Shown one piece after another: positions 1 through 10,868 of a stretch of DNA of 64,000 bases. Below the pieces are notes generated by a model. It had not been told where the DNA came from and did no database searches. It worked only from the letters and a program-made list of their open reading frames with translations. The stretch is from Enterococcus avium ATCC 14025. GTDB lineage: Bacteria; Bacillota; Bacilli; Lactobacillales; Enterococcaceae. Within the stretch, counting starts at the first letter, position 1. Each line of letters begins with the position of its first letter. The stretch covers positions 1-64,000 of the forward strand of contig NZ_KE136367.1 of the NCBI RefSeq assembly GCF_000406965.1. Direction: 5' to 3'. Made by a program: the position numbers and the translations under genes.

Positions 1-77
1 AAGAAAAAGCGTTCGACTTGCATGTATTAGGCACGCCGCCAGCGTTCGTCCTGAGCCAGGATCAAACTCTCATAAAA
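1..77 (-). rRNA. 16S ribosomal RNA, 5' end (partial)
   Basis: Read on the minus strand, this is the universal 5' end of bacterial 16S rRNA, with GAGTTTGATCCTGGCTCAG followed by GACGAACGCTGGCGGCGTG and the start of V1. The gene runs off the left edge. The mature 5' end is placed near 77 by analogy with other Firmicutes, so it is uncertain by a few bases. The V1 start (CGAACGCTTTTTCTT) fits the E. gallinarum/E. casseliflavus group from memory. It lies downstream of lysS in the same orientation, separated from it by an ISL3 element. Confidence 0.97.
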
Positions 78-248
78 AGTGTTTGAAACAGTCTTGCGAC
101 TGTTAAGCTCAATTGTATTAATTGACTTGCTAGCATATTGCTTGCTATGTTGTTTGCTTCTATATAATAGAAGCGCCCTACACATTTGGTTTGTTTTATT
201 CGTTCAGTTTTCAAAGGTCTACATTGTTTGCCGCTTTGTTTCAGCAAC
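78..248 (-). promoter_or_regulatory. rRNA leader with boxA-like antitermination motif
   Basis: This is the transcribed leader between promoter P2 and the 16S 5' end. On the minus strand it carries CTTTGAAAACTGAACG (about 200-216), matching the conserved boxA-type block in front of Firmicutes rRNA genes. A short perfect hairpin, AACAGTC-GCAA-GACTGTT (about 87-104), lies just before the 16S start. The role in rRNA antitermination and processing follows from family knowledge. The 60-residue reading frames across here are not credible genes. Confidence 0.7.
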
Positions 249-254
249 TTTTAA

Positions 255-283
255 ATCATAACAGATTGCCGTTTTGATGTCAA
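255..283 (-). promoter_or_regulatory. rRNA promoter P2
   Basis: The minus strand has a -35 TTGACA (283-278), a 17-bp spacer and a -10 TATGAT (260-255). This near-consensus sigma-A promoter is the closer of two before the 16S gene. The predicted start of transcription is near 248. An AT-rich tract lies upstream of the -35, as is usual for rRNA promoters. Confidence 0.85.
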
Positions 284-341
284 TAACTTTTTTGAAGTTT
301 TTTTCGAAGAAGTTGTTGCCATCGCTTTATGCGACTTTGAT

Positions 342-370
342 AGAATAACTGAAAGTCAGTCATCTGTCAA
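342..370 (-). promoter_or_regulatory. rRNA promoter P1
   Basis: The minus strand has a -35 TTGACA (370-365), a 17-bp spacer and a -10 TATTCT (347-342). It lies 87 bp upstream of P2, giving the tandem P1/P2 layout typical of rRNA operons. The bases from 371 to 636 are AT-rich and show no gene or further feature that I can support. Confidence 0.8.
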
Positions 371-768
371 TAACAATTTTCAAGTTTTTTTTGAGCGGTA
401 TACGCTCGCTTTGGAACATAAAATAATATACCAACATAATCCTCTTCGGTCAATCAAAAATACTGATTTTTTTCAACTTTTTTTCATTCCTGACCATTGT
501 TACTCATTGCTAGTGTAAATGTTCGCAAATAACATGAAAACTAATTGAAAATTCCCTTTTCACAAAAAGATAGGCCGCATTTTAGAATTGAAGAGTTACA
601 TCATTTTCTAATAATTCTTTTTAAGATTATAAAAAGGGCTCTATAATATCTAGTGTTGGTGACGCCTTCTGTTGCCAATACTTTTTCTTTTTTCTAATAA
701 ACGCAAACAGACACCTTGAAATCCTTTAGAATAAAGTCGACGAAAACCATTCAAAGGAGTGTTTCAAG

Positions 769-2109
769 ATGTCCTATTCAGAGTTTACCAAAGAGTTACT
801 AGATATTCTAGACCTAAATCTTACCTTTCATGAAGATGCCTTTCGCAAAGAGCGCATCAATGACGAAACATGTTTTGTTTTTGATGGCACATTGACCTAT
901 CAACCAGAGGAATGCTTTCATTGCCACTATGAAAATGAGCAAACGATCATTAAATGGGGCTGGAAAAAAGTATCCATCTTATTGAATGATGTCAGTAACT
1001 ACAAGACCATTCTTCGGATTAACAAACAGCGCTTCAAATGTAAACACTGTGGAAAGACTTTTTTAGCAGAAGATTCAGTTAGTGATCGTCGCTGCTCCAT
1101 TGCTCGCAGAGTCAAACAAGCCATTCTTGAGCTATTAAGCGAACCACTTTCTATGTCTTTGATCGCACGTATGAAGCACATTTCTCCGACCACTGTCATT
1201 CGAATACTTCGCAGCCTTCGGCCTAAAACCGTTTCTTTGAACCAGCCGTTACCAGAAGTGGTGTGTTTCGATGAATTCAAATCGGTGAAAAACGTCTCGG
1301 GAGCCATGAGCTTTGTCATGATGGACGGCAAGACCCATCAACTGATTGATATTGTGGAAAATCGGCAACTCAATCCTTTACGCGACTATTTCTTGCGCTA
1401 CCCTAGAAAAGTCCGTGAACAAGTACGTCTAGTGGTTTCAGATTTCTATACACCCTATCGCACATTGGTGAAAGAGTGTTTTCCGAATGCCAGAATCGTC
1501 GCCGATCGCTTTCATATTAGCCAACACATCGGTCGGGCCTTTACCAACCACCGAATTCAAGTAATGAAGACCTTTAAAAAAGGGGATCGTCGGTCGAAGC
1601 ACTTAAAGAAATACTGGAGACTACTTCAAAAGAATGCGTGGGAATTGAATGGTCAGCATCGCTACTGGCGTCCGTCATTTCGAGATCATCTGACAGAAGC
1701 GGAGATAGTCGATCGGCTATTATATTATGATGACTCCTTAAAGCGAGGCTACGAAGTCTACCAGGTTTTTCTTTCCGCTATCAGAAGACAAGATGTTCCT
1801 GAATTCGTCGCGCTCCTAAAAGAAGACTACAAGGAGTTGCCAGAGCACTACCAACCAGTGTTCACGACCTTCAAGAAATATCGAACAGAAATCAAACGAG
1901 CGTTGCGAGTTCCCTATTCCAACGGCCCTATAGAATGTTTGAACAACCATATCAAAGTACTAAAACGAATTGCCTATGGCTTTAGAAACTTTCAAAACTA
2001 CCGAGAACGAATCTTTTTATATCGAGGAAAATATTTCAAGAAAACTAAGAACACTACCCAACTAACTAAAGCCAGAACAACAACACGGCTAGACAAAATA
2101 GCTGTCTAG
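769..2109 (+). CDS. ISL3-family transposase
   Basis: This 446-residue DDE transposase mobilises the surrounding IS. An N-terminal zinc-finger-like region has paired cysteines (CFHC near residue 47, CKHCGK near residue 88). It is followed by a helix-turn-helix (about 115-150) and the catalytic domain. Catalytic acidic residues are visible in VCFDEFK (about 166), VVSDFYTPYR (about 226) and NGPIECLNNH near residue 390. The start ATG at 769 has a good site (AAAGGAG) upstream. The length is normal for ISL3 transposases and there is no frameshift. Its stop codon lies inside a perfect hairpin (2083-2115). Confidence 0.96.
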   Translation: MSYSEFTKELLDILDLNLTFHEDAFRKERINDETCFVFDGTLTYQPEECFHCHYENEQTIIKWGWKKVSILLNDVSNYKTILRINKQRFKCKHCGKTFLAEDSVSDRRCSIARRVKQAILELLSEPLSMSLIARMKHISPTTVIRILRSLRPKTVSLNQPLPEVVCFDEFKSVKNVSGAMSFVMMDGKTHQLIDIVENRQLNPLRDYFLRYPRKVREQVRLVVSDFYTPYRTLVKECFPNARIVADRFHISQHIGRAFTNHRIQVMKTFKKGDRRSKHLKKYWRLLQKNAWELNGQHRYWRPSFRDHLTEAEIVDRLLYYDDSLKRGYEVYQVFLSAIRRQDVPEFVALLKEDYKELPEHYQPVFTTFKKYRTEIKRALRVPYSNGPIECLNNHIKVLKRIAYGFRNFQNYRERIFLYRGKYFKKTKNTTQLTKARTTTRLDKIAV

Positions 2110-2115
2110 CCGTGT
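2083..2115 (+). repeat. 13-bp perfect inverted repeat over the transposase stop codon
   Basis: ACACGGCTAGACA (2083-2095) and TGTCTAGCCGTGT (2103-2115) form a perfect stem around a 7-base loop. The transposase stop TAG (2107-2109) is in the 3' arm. No T-run follows on the plus strand, so it is not a canonical intrinsic terminator. It may stabilise the mRNA end or block transcription (inference). Confidence 0.7.
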
Positions 2116-2170
2116 GAGTATCTCGATTATTCTATTGAATTTCTTCACCAACACTCATTGACGAAGAGCC

Positions 2171-2204
2171 ATAAAAAGACGCTCAGCATAACTGAACGTC
2201 TTTG
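2171..2204 (-). terminator. lysS terminator, with IS target duplication in its U-tract
   Basis: On the minus strand the stem is AAAGACG-TCAG paired with CTGA-CGTCTTT, with one mismatch and a 5-base loop, followed by TTTTTAT. The U-tract is the same 8 bp that the ISL3 element duplicated (2171-2178). The terminator therefore remains complete beside the IS. Confidence 0.85.
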
Positions 2205-2215
2205 AAAATTTATTT

Positions 2216-3721
<1,506 letters not shown>

Positions 3722-3763
3722 TCAGTATGTAATTACTCTTACTTATAATGCCAATGAATAGGC

Positions 3764-3796
3764 AAAAAATCAAGCCGAATTCCTCATTCGGCTTGA
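3764..3796 (-). terminator. hslO-dusB terminator
   Basis: A perfect 11-bp stem, TCAAGCCGAAT with ATTCGGCTTGA, has a 5-base loop and a run of six T on the minus strand. It lies directly downstream of dusB and upstream of lysS. Confidence 0.9.
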
Positions 3797-3799
3797 AGT

Positions 3800-4807
3800 T
3801 TAGCTAATTTTTGCTTTTGTTTCAGTCTTTTCGACAAGTCGATCAAGTAAATCGTAGATGACTTGTTTGTCTTCTGTTTGATTAATCGCTACTTTTGTTT
3901 TGGCAGATCGTGAAATTCCTTTTAGATAGTAACTAGCATGTTGGCGAAATTCGCGACAAGCGATTTTTTCACCTTTTAAATTTATCAATCGTTCTAAATG
4001 AAGCTTGGCTGTTTCAATTTTTTCTCGAGCACTTGGTTCGGGGATCAATTCTCCCGTTTCTAAATAATGCTGCGTTTGATGAATCATCCAGGGGTTTCCT
4101 AATGCAGCACGGCCAATCATCACTGCATCAACACCGACTTCCTCGATCATTCGTTTTGCATCCTCTGGGGTACGAACATCGCCATTTCCCATAAAGGGGA
4201 TTGTTAATTGATCAGCAACTTGTTTTAACACATTCCAATCTGCTTTGCCTTCATACATTTGAACTCGTGTTCTGCCATGCATCGCAAGCGCTGATGCACC
4301 CGCACTTTGAGCGGCCAAGGCGTTTTCAACGGCAAAAACATGTTGCTCATCCCAACCAATGCGCATTTTGACTGTTACGGGGATATCCACAGCGGAGGAA
4401 ACAGCCTCTACCATTTCATAGACCTTATTAGGATCCAACAACCATTTAGCTCCCGCTTCTGCTTTGATGACTTTATTCACTGGACACCCCATATTAATAT
4501 CGATGATATCTGCTTCTGTATTCTCTTGGACAAATCGTGCAGCCTCTACTAGTGTCTCCTTACTACCACCGAAAATCTGTACACTTAGTGGATGCTCACC
4601 CTCATCAACATAAAGCATCTCTAAGGTTTTTTTATTTCTAAAATGAATTCCTTGATCACTGATCATTTCACAAACAACTAATCCAGCACCAAATTCCTTC
4701 ACCGTTACCCGAAAAGCAGCATTTGTTATTCCAGCCATAGGAGCCACAACAACCCGATTTGGAATTTCCACATTGCCGATTTTCCATGTACCGTTCAATG
4801 GTTTCAC
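3800..4807 (-). CDS. dusB: tRNA-dihydrouridine synthase B
   Basis: DusB is an FMN-dependent enzyme that reduces uridine to dihydrouridine in the tRNA D-loop. Its 335 residues form a TIM barrel. VVAPMAGITNAAFR near the N-terminus is the FMN-binding start, and NMGCPVNKV (about residue 108) holds the catalytic cysteine. It also has MHGRTR and IPFMGNGDV. The ATG at 4807 is 2 bases after the hslO stop, so the two are translationally coupled. The hslO-dusB-lysS order is usual in enterococci. Confidence 0.97.
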   Translation of the reverse strand: MKPLNGTWKIGNVEIPNRVVVAPMAGITNAAFRVTVKEFGAGLVVCEMISDQGIHFRNKKTLEMLYVDEGEHPLSVQIFGGSKETLVEAARFVQENTEADIIDINMGCPVNKVIKAEAGAKWLLDPNKVYEMVEAVSSAVDIPVTVKMRIGWDEQHVFAVENALAAQSAGASALAMHGRTRVQMYEGKADWNVLKQVADQLTIPFMGNGDVRTPEDAKRMIEEVGVDAVMIGRAALGNPWMIHQTQHYLETGELIPEPSAREKIETAKLHLERLINLKGEKIACREFRQHASYYLKGISRSAKTKVAINQTEDKQVIYDLLDRLVEKTETKAKIS

Positions 4808-4809
4808 TG

Positions 4810-5694
4810 CTATTCCCCCAAAATTTCGTGTTTCAATTCATAAAGGTCTGCTTCGCTATATTCATATTTGTTGTTACAAAAAGCACAGACCGCTTCTGCA
4901 CCATGATCTTGATCAATCAATTCTTGAATTTGCTCCGCTCCTAGTGTAATAATCGCTGATGCAAATTTTTCTTTTGAACAATCACATTTAAATTGAACAG
5001 ACATGGTTTCTAAAAATTCTACATCATCTGTTGCTAATAACTTCTGCAGAATTTCTTCTGGCGTCTGACCTTCATCTAACAAGGTCGAAATACGGGCTGT
5101 TTCTTTAAGTCGCGCCTCAATTTGATCAATAATCTCATCACTGGCTCCCGGCATAATTTGGATCATGAAACCGCCAGCCGTTTTGATAGAATCATCCGTA
5201 TCAACTAGAACAGAAACACCAACCGCTGATGGAATTTGTTCTGATACAGCTAAATAATAGGTAAAATCTTCCCCAATCTCGCCAGAAACAATCGGTGTCT
5301 GACCAGAAAATGGTTCTTTCAATCCCAAATCTTTAATGACCGTAAACATACCTTCTGTTCCAACTGCTCCACGCACATCGATCTTACCGACTTCATTCAA
5401 AGGTAAGCTGATATGTGGATTTTTGATATAGCCTTTTACCTCGCCTTTTCCATTACTATCTACAACGATAGCTCCTGCCGGTCCATTGCCTTCTATTTTT
5501 ACAGTCATTTTATCTTCGCCTTTTAACGTTGCGCCTAGCATTAAAGCCCCAATCATCGTACGTCCTAGGGCTGCAGAAGACGTATTCCATGTATCATGAC
5601 GACGCTGCGCCTCAGCGATGGTTTCTGTTGCATTAACAGCGTACGCTCTTACAAATCCCTCATAGGCTAATGTTTTCACTAAATAGTCACTCAA
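4810..5694 (-). CDS. hslO: Hsp33 family redox-regulated chaperone
   Basis: Hsp33 is a cytoplasmic holdase that unfolds and becomes active when its zinc-bound cysteines are oxidised. The 294-residue protein has the N-terminal Hsp33 fold ([16 protein letters not shown]) and the C-terminal redox switch: CDC near residue 237 and CAFC near 269. The start is TTG at 5694 with AAGGAG 8 nt upstream; no better ATG is close. It is the first gene of hslO-dusB. The 263 bp upstream show no further gene. Confidence 0.97.
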   Translation of the reverse strand: MSDYLVKTLAYEGFVRAYAVNATETIAEAQRRHDTWNTSSAALGRTMIGALMLGATLKGEDKMTVKIEGNGPAGAIVVDSNGKGEVKGYIKNPHISLPLNEVGKIDVRGAVGTEGMFTVIKDLGLKEPFSGQTPIVSGEIGEDFTYYLAVSEQIPSAVGVSVLVDTDDSIKTAGGFMIQIMPGASDEIIDQIEARLKETARISTLLDEGQTPEEILQKLLATDDVEFLETMSVQFKCDCSKEKFASAIITLGAEQIQELIDQDHGAEAVCAFCNNKYEYSEADLYELKHEILGE

Positions 5695-5957
5695 TCTATT
5701 TGCTCCTTAATATTTTATATTATTCCTTGTTTTTACTCGTGATTGCATCATACTAGGTGTTCAAGCTTTTTTCAACTTCTTCGTACGACGTCATATGGAA
5801 AGTTTAACAATATTTTTCAATCAAAGCGTTAGCTAAATGTAGTTTTGAGCAACAGATATTTTTACACAAATCCCCTAATAATTTGCAAGTCTATAACTAG
5901 CCTCTCATTTTCGTAGCCTTGTGTTCTATATTCAAACCTATTCAATAAGTCGCAGCT

Positions 5958-6503
5958 TTAACAACTCACATCATTCTTAACCGTTCTACCAAGTTCTTTC
6001 ACCATAATTAAATCCGTTTGCTTATCTATTCCGATATAAAAATTATGTGTCCCAATTTTTCTAAAACCAAACATTTGATAAAAACGCAACGCATTCTCAT
6101 TCTCTTCCCATACACCTAGCCAGATAAGTTTACGTCTCTCTTTAGTAGCAAGTTCAATAGCAAACTCTAATAATTGTCGACCTAAACCCTGACGCTTGTA
6201 TTCTTTACGGATATAAATCCGTTCGACCTCTAGTCCATTCCGATCTATCTTCTCAGTTTGCGCTAAATCGATATTCAATTTTAAATATCCAGCAAGTTGA
6301 TTATCTAAATAGATAAAAAAGAAACGTGAATTTGAATTCATCATTTCCTTTTTTAATTTTTCTAAATGATACGCTTCAATCAAATACTCCTCAAGATTAT
6401 CTGAATCATTTTGCTCAGCAAAAGTATCACTGAACGTTTCTGTACTGATTTTTTGTAATTCGAGCAAATCTTTAATTTTGCATATACGAATAGATCCTTC
6501 CAT
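5958..6503 (-). CDS. GNAT family N-acetyltransferase
   Basis: This 181-residue acetyltransferase has an unknown substrate. The acetyl-CoA site is seen as RKEYKRQGLGRQLLEFAI (about 105-122). Later WEENENALRFYQMFGFRKIG is the usual GNAT C-terminal pattern. The nearest resemblance is to spermidine/spermine-type or PaiA-like enzymes, but I cannot decide. An ATG at 6512 directly abuts AGGAGG and is a poor start, so the ATG at 6503, 9 nt downstream of that site, is preferred. It is monocistronic between hslO and the ftsH terminator. Confidence 0.85.
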   Translation of the reverse strand: MEGSIRICKIKDLLELQKISTETFSDTFAEQNDSDNLEEYLIEAYHLEKLKKEMMNSNSRFFFIYLDNQLAGYLKLNIDLAQTEKIDRNGLEVERIYIRKEYKRQGLGRQLLEFAIELATKERRKLIWLGVWEENENALRFYQMFGFRKIGTHNFYIGIDKQTDLIMVKELGRTVKNDVSC

Positions 6504-6581
6504 CTTTATCATCCTCCTATATTAACATTAACAATCTGCTTTATTCGATATTCCTCTTTAAATTTCCTATACGATTCTGAC

Positions 6582-6621
6582 AAATAAAAAACAAACGGCA
6601 TATCCTAAGGACATGCCGTTT
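6582..6621 (-). terminator. ftsH terminator
   Basis: On the minus strand, AAACGGCATGTCC pairs with GGATATGCCGTTT (one mismatch), followed by GTTTTTTATT. It lies 10 bp after ftsH and separates it from the acetyltransferase gene. Confidence 0.88.
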
Positions 6622-6630
6622 CGCTTTATT

Positions 6631-8700
6631 TTACTCTTGATTATCGTTTGTATCTTCTGGTTCGATTTTATCATCTGAATCTTTATGTTCATTTGCTTTA
6701 TCTTCAGCCTGTTTTTCAGCATCTTTTTCTTCCAAAGCACGTTTTGCTTCTTCAAATGTTTGAGCTTGAGTTTTTTCACTTGGATAAAGACTATCAGAAC
6801 CTGCAGGCATTTCGCCTGTTTCAAACAATGATTTGATTGCTTTGGCATCCAGTGTCTCGAATTCCAATAATTTTTCAGCAATCAATTTATGCTGTTCACG
6901 ATGTGTCTCAATGATTTCGCGAGCTTTATCATGTGCCGCCATCAAGATATTTCGAACTTCTTCATCAATCTCAAAAGCAACTTGTTCAGAATAAGCTTTT
7001 GTTTGACCATAGTCACGACCAACAAAGACTTGATGATTTCCTTCGTATTGAACCGGTCCAAGCTTCTCGCTCATTCCGTATTCAGTTACCATGCTTCGAG
7101 CTAATCCAGTAGCTTGTTCGAAGTCATTTGATGCTCCAGTTGTTTGAGCATTAAAGACGATTTCTTCTGCTGTACGACCACCTAGTAACCCAACGATTTG
7201 CTCAAACATATCGTCTTTCGACATCAACATTTGATCTTCTTTTGGTAAGGCAATCATATATCCGCCAGCACGTCCACGAGGAATAATCGTTACTTTATGC
7301 ACCACACGAGCACGGTTTAAGACCATACCAATAATCGTATGACCGGCTTCATGGTAGGCAACCATCTCGCGTTCACGTTTACTGATGACGCGGTCTTTCT
7401 TAGCAGGTCCTGCGATAACGCGATCTTCTGCTTCATCCACGTCTGAAGCGTCAATTTTTTTCTTATTACGACGAGCAGCAACTAAAGCAGCTTCATTCAA
7501 GACATTTTCTAAATCCGCGCCGGCAAAGCCTGGCGTTTGTTGCGCAACAACTTTCAAATCAACATCGTCTGCCAAAGGTTTGTTACGAGCGTGCACTCTA
7601 AGAATCGCTTCACGGCCTTTAACATCTGGGCGACCAACTAAGATTTGACGGTCAAAACGGCCTGGACGTAATAACGCTGGGTCCAACACATCAGAACGGT
7701 TGGTTGCAGCAATGACGATCACACCTTCATTTCCATCGAATCCATCCATTTCAACAAGTAACTGGTTCAGCGTTTGTTCACGTTCGTCGTGACCGCCGCC
7801 CATGCCTGCACCACGTTGACGACCGACAGCATCAATTTCATCGATGAAGATAATCGCTGGCGCATTTTTCTTAGCTGTTTCGAATAAGTCACGAACACGA
7901 GAAGCTCCGACCCCAACAAACATTTCCACGAAATCTGACCCTGAAATTGAATAGAACGGCACACCTGCTTCACCAGCTACGGCTTTAGCAAGCAATGTTT
8001 TACCAGTCCCGGGAGGTCCTTCAAGTAGTACACCAGCTGGAATACGGGCACCTAATTCGACGAAACGACGTGGATCTTTTAAGAATTCCACAACTTCGAC
8101 TAATTCTTGTTTTTCTTCTTCAGCGCCGGCTACGTCAGAGAAACGTACACGATTAGCTTTTTTGTCAGCTTCTTTAGCTTTTGATTTACCAAAGTTCATG
8201 ACACGGCCATTGCCGCCGCCACCGCCGCCTTGTTGTCCTAGCATCATGTAGAAGAAGAATATCATAATCAAGATAGGCAAGAAGCTTACTAATAAAGTAA
8301 CCCACATACCGCTGCTTGATTCTTCCTCAATCGTTATTTTAACTTTATTTTCTTTTGCTAGGTCATTGACCTGACTCAGAGTTGAATCATTTGGCAAAAC
8401 AATGGTTGAGAAATGTGTCGTTTTTGACTCTGTTCCTCCCCCAATAATGCTCAAGCCGCCGGAATTAGCAACTTCCTGTTTTGCCTTATACTCACCAGTG
8501 ATTTTATAGACACCACCAGCAGGCTGAATCTTGATGTTCTTGATTTTGCCATCTTGAATCTGTTCCGTAAAGGTTGAATACTCGATATCTGGCGAAGCTG
8601 ATTTGTTATCTCCAAAAAGGAAATAAACAACCATGACCATAGCCAAGATGACGAGAATATAATAGAGAGCATTTTTTACTCCCTTATTGTTTTTGTTCAT
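6631..8700 (-). CDS. ftsH: ATP-dependent zinc metalloprotease FtsH
   Basis: FtsH is a membrane-anchored AAA+ protease that degrades misfolded membrane and regulatory proteins. The 689 residues hold a first membrane helix (about 11-29), an extracytoplasmic domain and a second helix (about 132-154). A glycine-rich linker, the AAA module with Walker A GPPGTGKT (228-235) and FIDEIDAVG, and the zinc-protease motif HEAGH (about 450) follow. The last 60 or so residues are a highly charged acidic tail, common in Lactobacillales. The ATG has GAGGAGG upstream. A possible promoter (TATACT near 8770) lies between hpt and ftsH. Confidence 0.99.
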   Translation of the reverse strand: MNKNNKGVKNALYYILVILAMVMVVYFLFGDNKSASPDIEYSTFTEQIQDGKIKNIKIQPAGGVYKITGEYKAKQEVANSGGLSIIGGGTESKTTHFSTIVLPNDSTLSQVNDLAKENKVKITIEEESSSGMWVTLLVSFLPILIMIFFFYMMLGQQGGGGGGNGRVMNFGKSKAKEADKKANRVRFSDVAGAEEEKQELVEVVEFLKDPRRFVELGARIPAGVLLEGPPGTGKTLLAKAVAGEAGVPFYSISGSDFVEMFVGVGASRVRDLFETAKKNAPAIIFIDEIDAVGRQRGAGMGGGHDEREQTLNQLLVEMDGFDGNEGVIVIAATNRSDVLDPALLRPGRFDRQILVGRPDVKGREAILRVHARNKPLADDVDLKVVAQQTPGFAGADLENVLNEAALVAARRNKKKIDASDVDEAEDRVIAGPAKKDRVISKREREMVAYHEAGHTIIGMVLNRARVVHKVTIIPRGRAGGYMIALPKEDQMLMSKDDMFEQIVGLLGGRTAEEIVFNAQTTGASNDFEQATGLARSMVTEYGMSEKLGPVQYEGNHQVFVGRDYGQTKAYSEQVAFEIDEEVRNILMAAHDKAREIIETHREQHKLIAEKLLEFETLDAKAIKSLFETGEMPAGSDSLYPSEKTQAQTFEEAKRALEEKDAEKQAEDKANEHKDSDDKIEPEDTNDNQE

Positions 8701-8796
8701 CTGCGTCCTCCTCGCACTTGTTAGCTTATTAGCTTGTTAAAAAAGTTTTATCAATTTTGACCTTTTAAGTATATCATACTGTGATTTTTTCGGTCA

Positions 8797-9342
8797 CTAA
8801 TTTGATTGATAAATTTCCGGCTTCAATACACCTACATATGGCAGGTTCCGATATGCTTCAGCATAGTCTAAACCATAGCCAACGACGAATTCATTAGGCA
8901 CATCAAAACCAACATAATCAGCATGGATATCCACCACGCGTCCTTCTGGTTTATCCAACAATGTGACAATTTTCACTGATTTAGCTTTCCGATATTTAAA
9001 TAGATCAACTAAATAGCCAAGTGTTCGACCACTATCAATAATATCTTCTACAATTAATAAATCGCGACCTTCCACATTGGTGTCTAAGTCCTTGATGATT
9101 TTTACCTCGCCCGAAGAAACTGTCTGATTCCCGTAACTTGAAACATCCATAAAATCCAATTCTAAATGAGCATCAATTTCACGAACGATGTCAGCCATAA
9201 AAGGTATGGCTCCTTTTAAAATACCAACTACCAATGGATTTTTATCGGTATAATCTGCTGTTAATTGTACGCCTAATTCGACACAGCGTTTTTGAATATC
9301 TTCTCTAGTAATCAATACTTTTTCAATATCTTTTGCTAGCAT
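8797..9342 (-). CDS. hpt: hypoxanthine-guanine phosphoribosyltransferase
   Basis: Hpt salvages hypoxanthine and guanine to IMP and GMP using PRPP. The 181-residue length is typical. [14 protein letters not shown] (about 95-108) is the PRPP-binding loop and [13 protein letters not shown] is an early conserved segment. The ATG at 9342 has AAAGGAG 7 nt upstream and follows the tilS stop by 13 bp. The tilS-hpt-ftsH order is conserved in Firmicutes. In B. subtilis TilS and HprT form a complex that activates ftsH transcription, which may be relevant here (inference). Confidence 0.97.
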   Translation of the reverse strand: MLAKDIEKVLITREDIQKRCVELGVQLTADYTDKNPLVVGILKGAIPFMADIVREIDAHLELDFMDVSSYGNQTVSSGEVKIIKDLDTNVEGRDLLIVEDIIDSGRTLGYLVDLFKYRKAKSVKIVTLLDKPEGRVVDIHADYVGFDVPNEFVVGYGLDYAEAYRNLPYVGVLKPEIYQSN

Positions 9343-9355
9343 GTAGAAACTCCTT

Positions 9356-10690
9356 TCATTTCGCTACTTGAAGCGTATAGTCAAGTATGTAGTGTATTCT
9401 ATCAGTTTCAGTTGCAATACTCAAATAGGAATTGACAAAAGGCAAAAGCGCTACAATTTCTCCAGCAGAATCTTCCACCACCCATGCTTGATCACGGATA
9501 TCCATCGGAGTTTTTTTATCAATAAAATAACGGCTAATGCGTTTTGTTAATGTTTCAGTCAAACGGATTCGATCACCATCTTGGCGACGACGGATCGTTA
9601 GAGGGAGTTTAACTGTGAGTGGTAACGGAACTTGGTATACACCTTTATTCGCGACTGTATCACTTCTGCTTAATGCAATCGTTTCATTGTCGGATAAGAA
9701 AAAGCGTTCGTTTTCTCCCAAAAAATATTTTTTCTGATGGACAATTATCTTCTTTTCCAAATAGAAATGTTGGTATCTACGAGAAAATTGCCAGCCCTCC
9801 CCTAAATCTATGACCCATTGACTGACAGGACGCTGGATTTGGTCTAGCAGTAAAAACAATTGTCGCTGTGAGACGACTAGATTCGTTTGTAGAGCCTTCT
9901 GCTGAAAAAATATCGACAGAAAATAATAACGAGCACCCGTATCCGTGGGAAGCGTATCAGCTGAAAAAAACCACCTCTGTCCATCGTATTCGATATTTCT
10001 TAAATTTTCTTTTAGCGCCTCTGTAATTAACTGATCTGCCCAGAGCAATTGCTGATGGAACTGTTGAGCATTCGCTAATATTTGCGGATTTTCTTTTTTT
10101 AACTCTGGTACGATATTTTGACGGATTCGATTTCGAAAGTAGTCTTGTGAAATATTCGTAGCATCTTCAAAATAAGTCAAATTCTTCTCTTCAGCATATT
10201 CATAAAGCGTCTCTTTCGAGAAGGACAACAGTGGACGCAGCAATATTCCATTACCGAATGTTTGCTGGCGCACGATTCCGCTATGACCTGTAAACGAACC
10301 GCCACGCGTCAAACGCATTAAAAGTGTCTCTAGCTGATCGTCTCCATGATGAGCAGTAAGAACTAGATCATAGTTTTCCTGCTCCATAATTTCCTTAAAA
10401 AAAGCATAACGTAGACTACGGGCAGCAGCCTCAACATTTTTCTTAGCAGGTTTTTTCCAAATTTTTAAATAAAAAGGTATGTCTTGTTTTCGGCAATAAT
10501 CATGTAAAAAATCCGCTTCAACCTTCGATTCAGTGCGCAATTGATGATCCACGTGAGCTACACCGATAGTCAGTCCTTGCCGCTGCAATAGATGCAAAAG
10601 AACCATTGAGTCAACGCCTGTAGAAACTGCTAGTAGTATCTTTTTATCAGCAGTTAATTCAGGATTTTTACGAAAAAAGTCTTGTTTCAT
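9356..10690 (-). CDS. tilS: tRNA(Ile)-lysidine synthetase
   Basis: TilS converts C34 of the CAU-anticodon isoleucine tRNA to lysidine, so that it reads AUA; the gene is normally essential. In its 444 residues the N-type ATP pyrophosphatase loop appears as STGVDSM (about 24-30), a variant of [14 protein letters not shown] and [16 protein letters not shown] follow, and the C-terminal third is the tRNA-binding region. The start ATG at 10690 has AAGGAG. It lies directly before hpt. Confidence 0.96.
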   Translation of the reverse strand: MKQDFFRKNPELTADKKILLAVSTGVDSMVLLHLLQRQGLTIGVAHVDHQLRTESKVEADFLHDYCRKQDIPFYLKIWKKPAKKNVEAAARSLRYAFFKEIMEQENYDLVLTAHHGDDQLETLLMRLTRGGSFTGHSGIVRQQTFGNGILLRPLLSFSKETLYEYAEEKNLTYFEDATNISQDYFRNRIRQNIVPELKKENPQILANAQQFHQQLLWADQLITEALKENLRNIEYDGQRWFFSADTLPTDTGARYYFLSIFFQQKALQTNLVVSQRQLFLLLDQIQRPVSQWVIDLGEGWQFSRRYQHFYLEKKIIVHQKKYFLGENERFFLSDNETIALSRSDTVANKGVYQVPLPLTVKLPLTIRRRQDGDRIRLTETLTKRISRYFIDKKTPMDIRDQAWVVEDSAGEIVALLPFVNSYLSIATETDRIHYILDYTLQVAK

Positions 10691-10825
10691 GTCAAACTCC
10701 TTGATTTATAAGAATACTCAATTTCTATCATATATTCTCTAATCATACTTTCCAATTATTAATTCATTATGAACTTCACTTGTATCGATTTTATCGCCAA
10801 GTAATCAATAGAATCTCTTTTCCTT

Positions 10826-10868
10826 TAAAAAAAGGAGCTGTGACAAAAGTCTTGTCACAGCTCCTTTT
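10826..10868 (-). terminator. yabR terminator (near-perfect long stem)
   Basis: AGGAGCTGTGACAA pairs with TTGTCACAGCTCCT around a short loop. A-runs and T-runs on the two sides make it capable of working in either direction. It is separated from yabR by a structured 90-nt segment. A related stem starting GAGGCTACGACAAAAGT is found at 61270. Confidence 0.88.

Larger units (their letters stand above)
637..2170 (+). mobile_element. ISL3-family insertion sequence, complete (1534 bp)
   Basis: The inverted repeats are 26 bp: left 637-662 and right 2145-2170. Both begin GGCTCT and share an inner AGTGTTGGTGA block, separated by a divergent centre. The element is flanked by a perfect 8-bp direct repeat, ATAAAAAG, at 629-636 and 2171-2178, the duplication size expected for ISL3. 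It carries one intact transposase gene. It sits between the lysS terminator and the rRNA promoters, in opposite orientation to both. An intact frame and a perfect duplication suggest a recent insertion (inference). Confidence 0.95.

Noticed and set aside
79-261. 60-residue reading frames on both strands in the rRNA leader
   Set aside because: They lie within the transcribed leader and promoter of the 16S gene, have no ribosome-binding site and have no protein-like composition.
6567-6881. 104-residue minus-strand frame beside ftsH
   Set aside because: It is an out-of-frame shadow of the acidic, lysine-rich ftsH C-terminus and contains the terminator.
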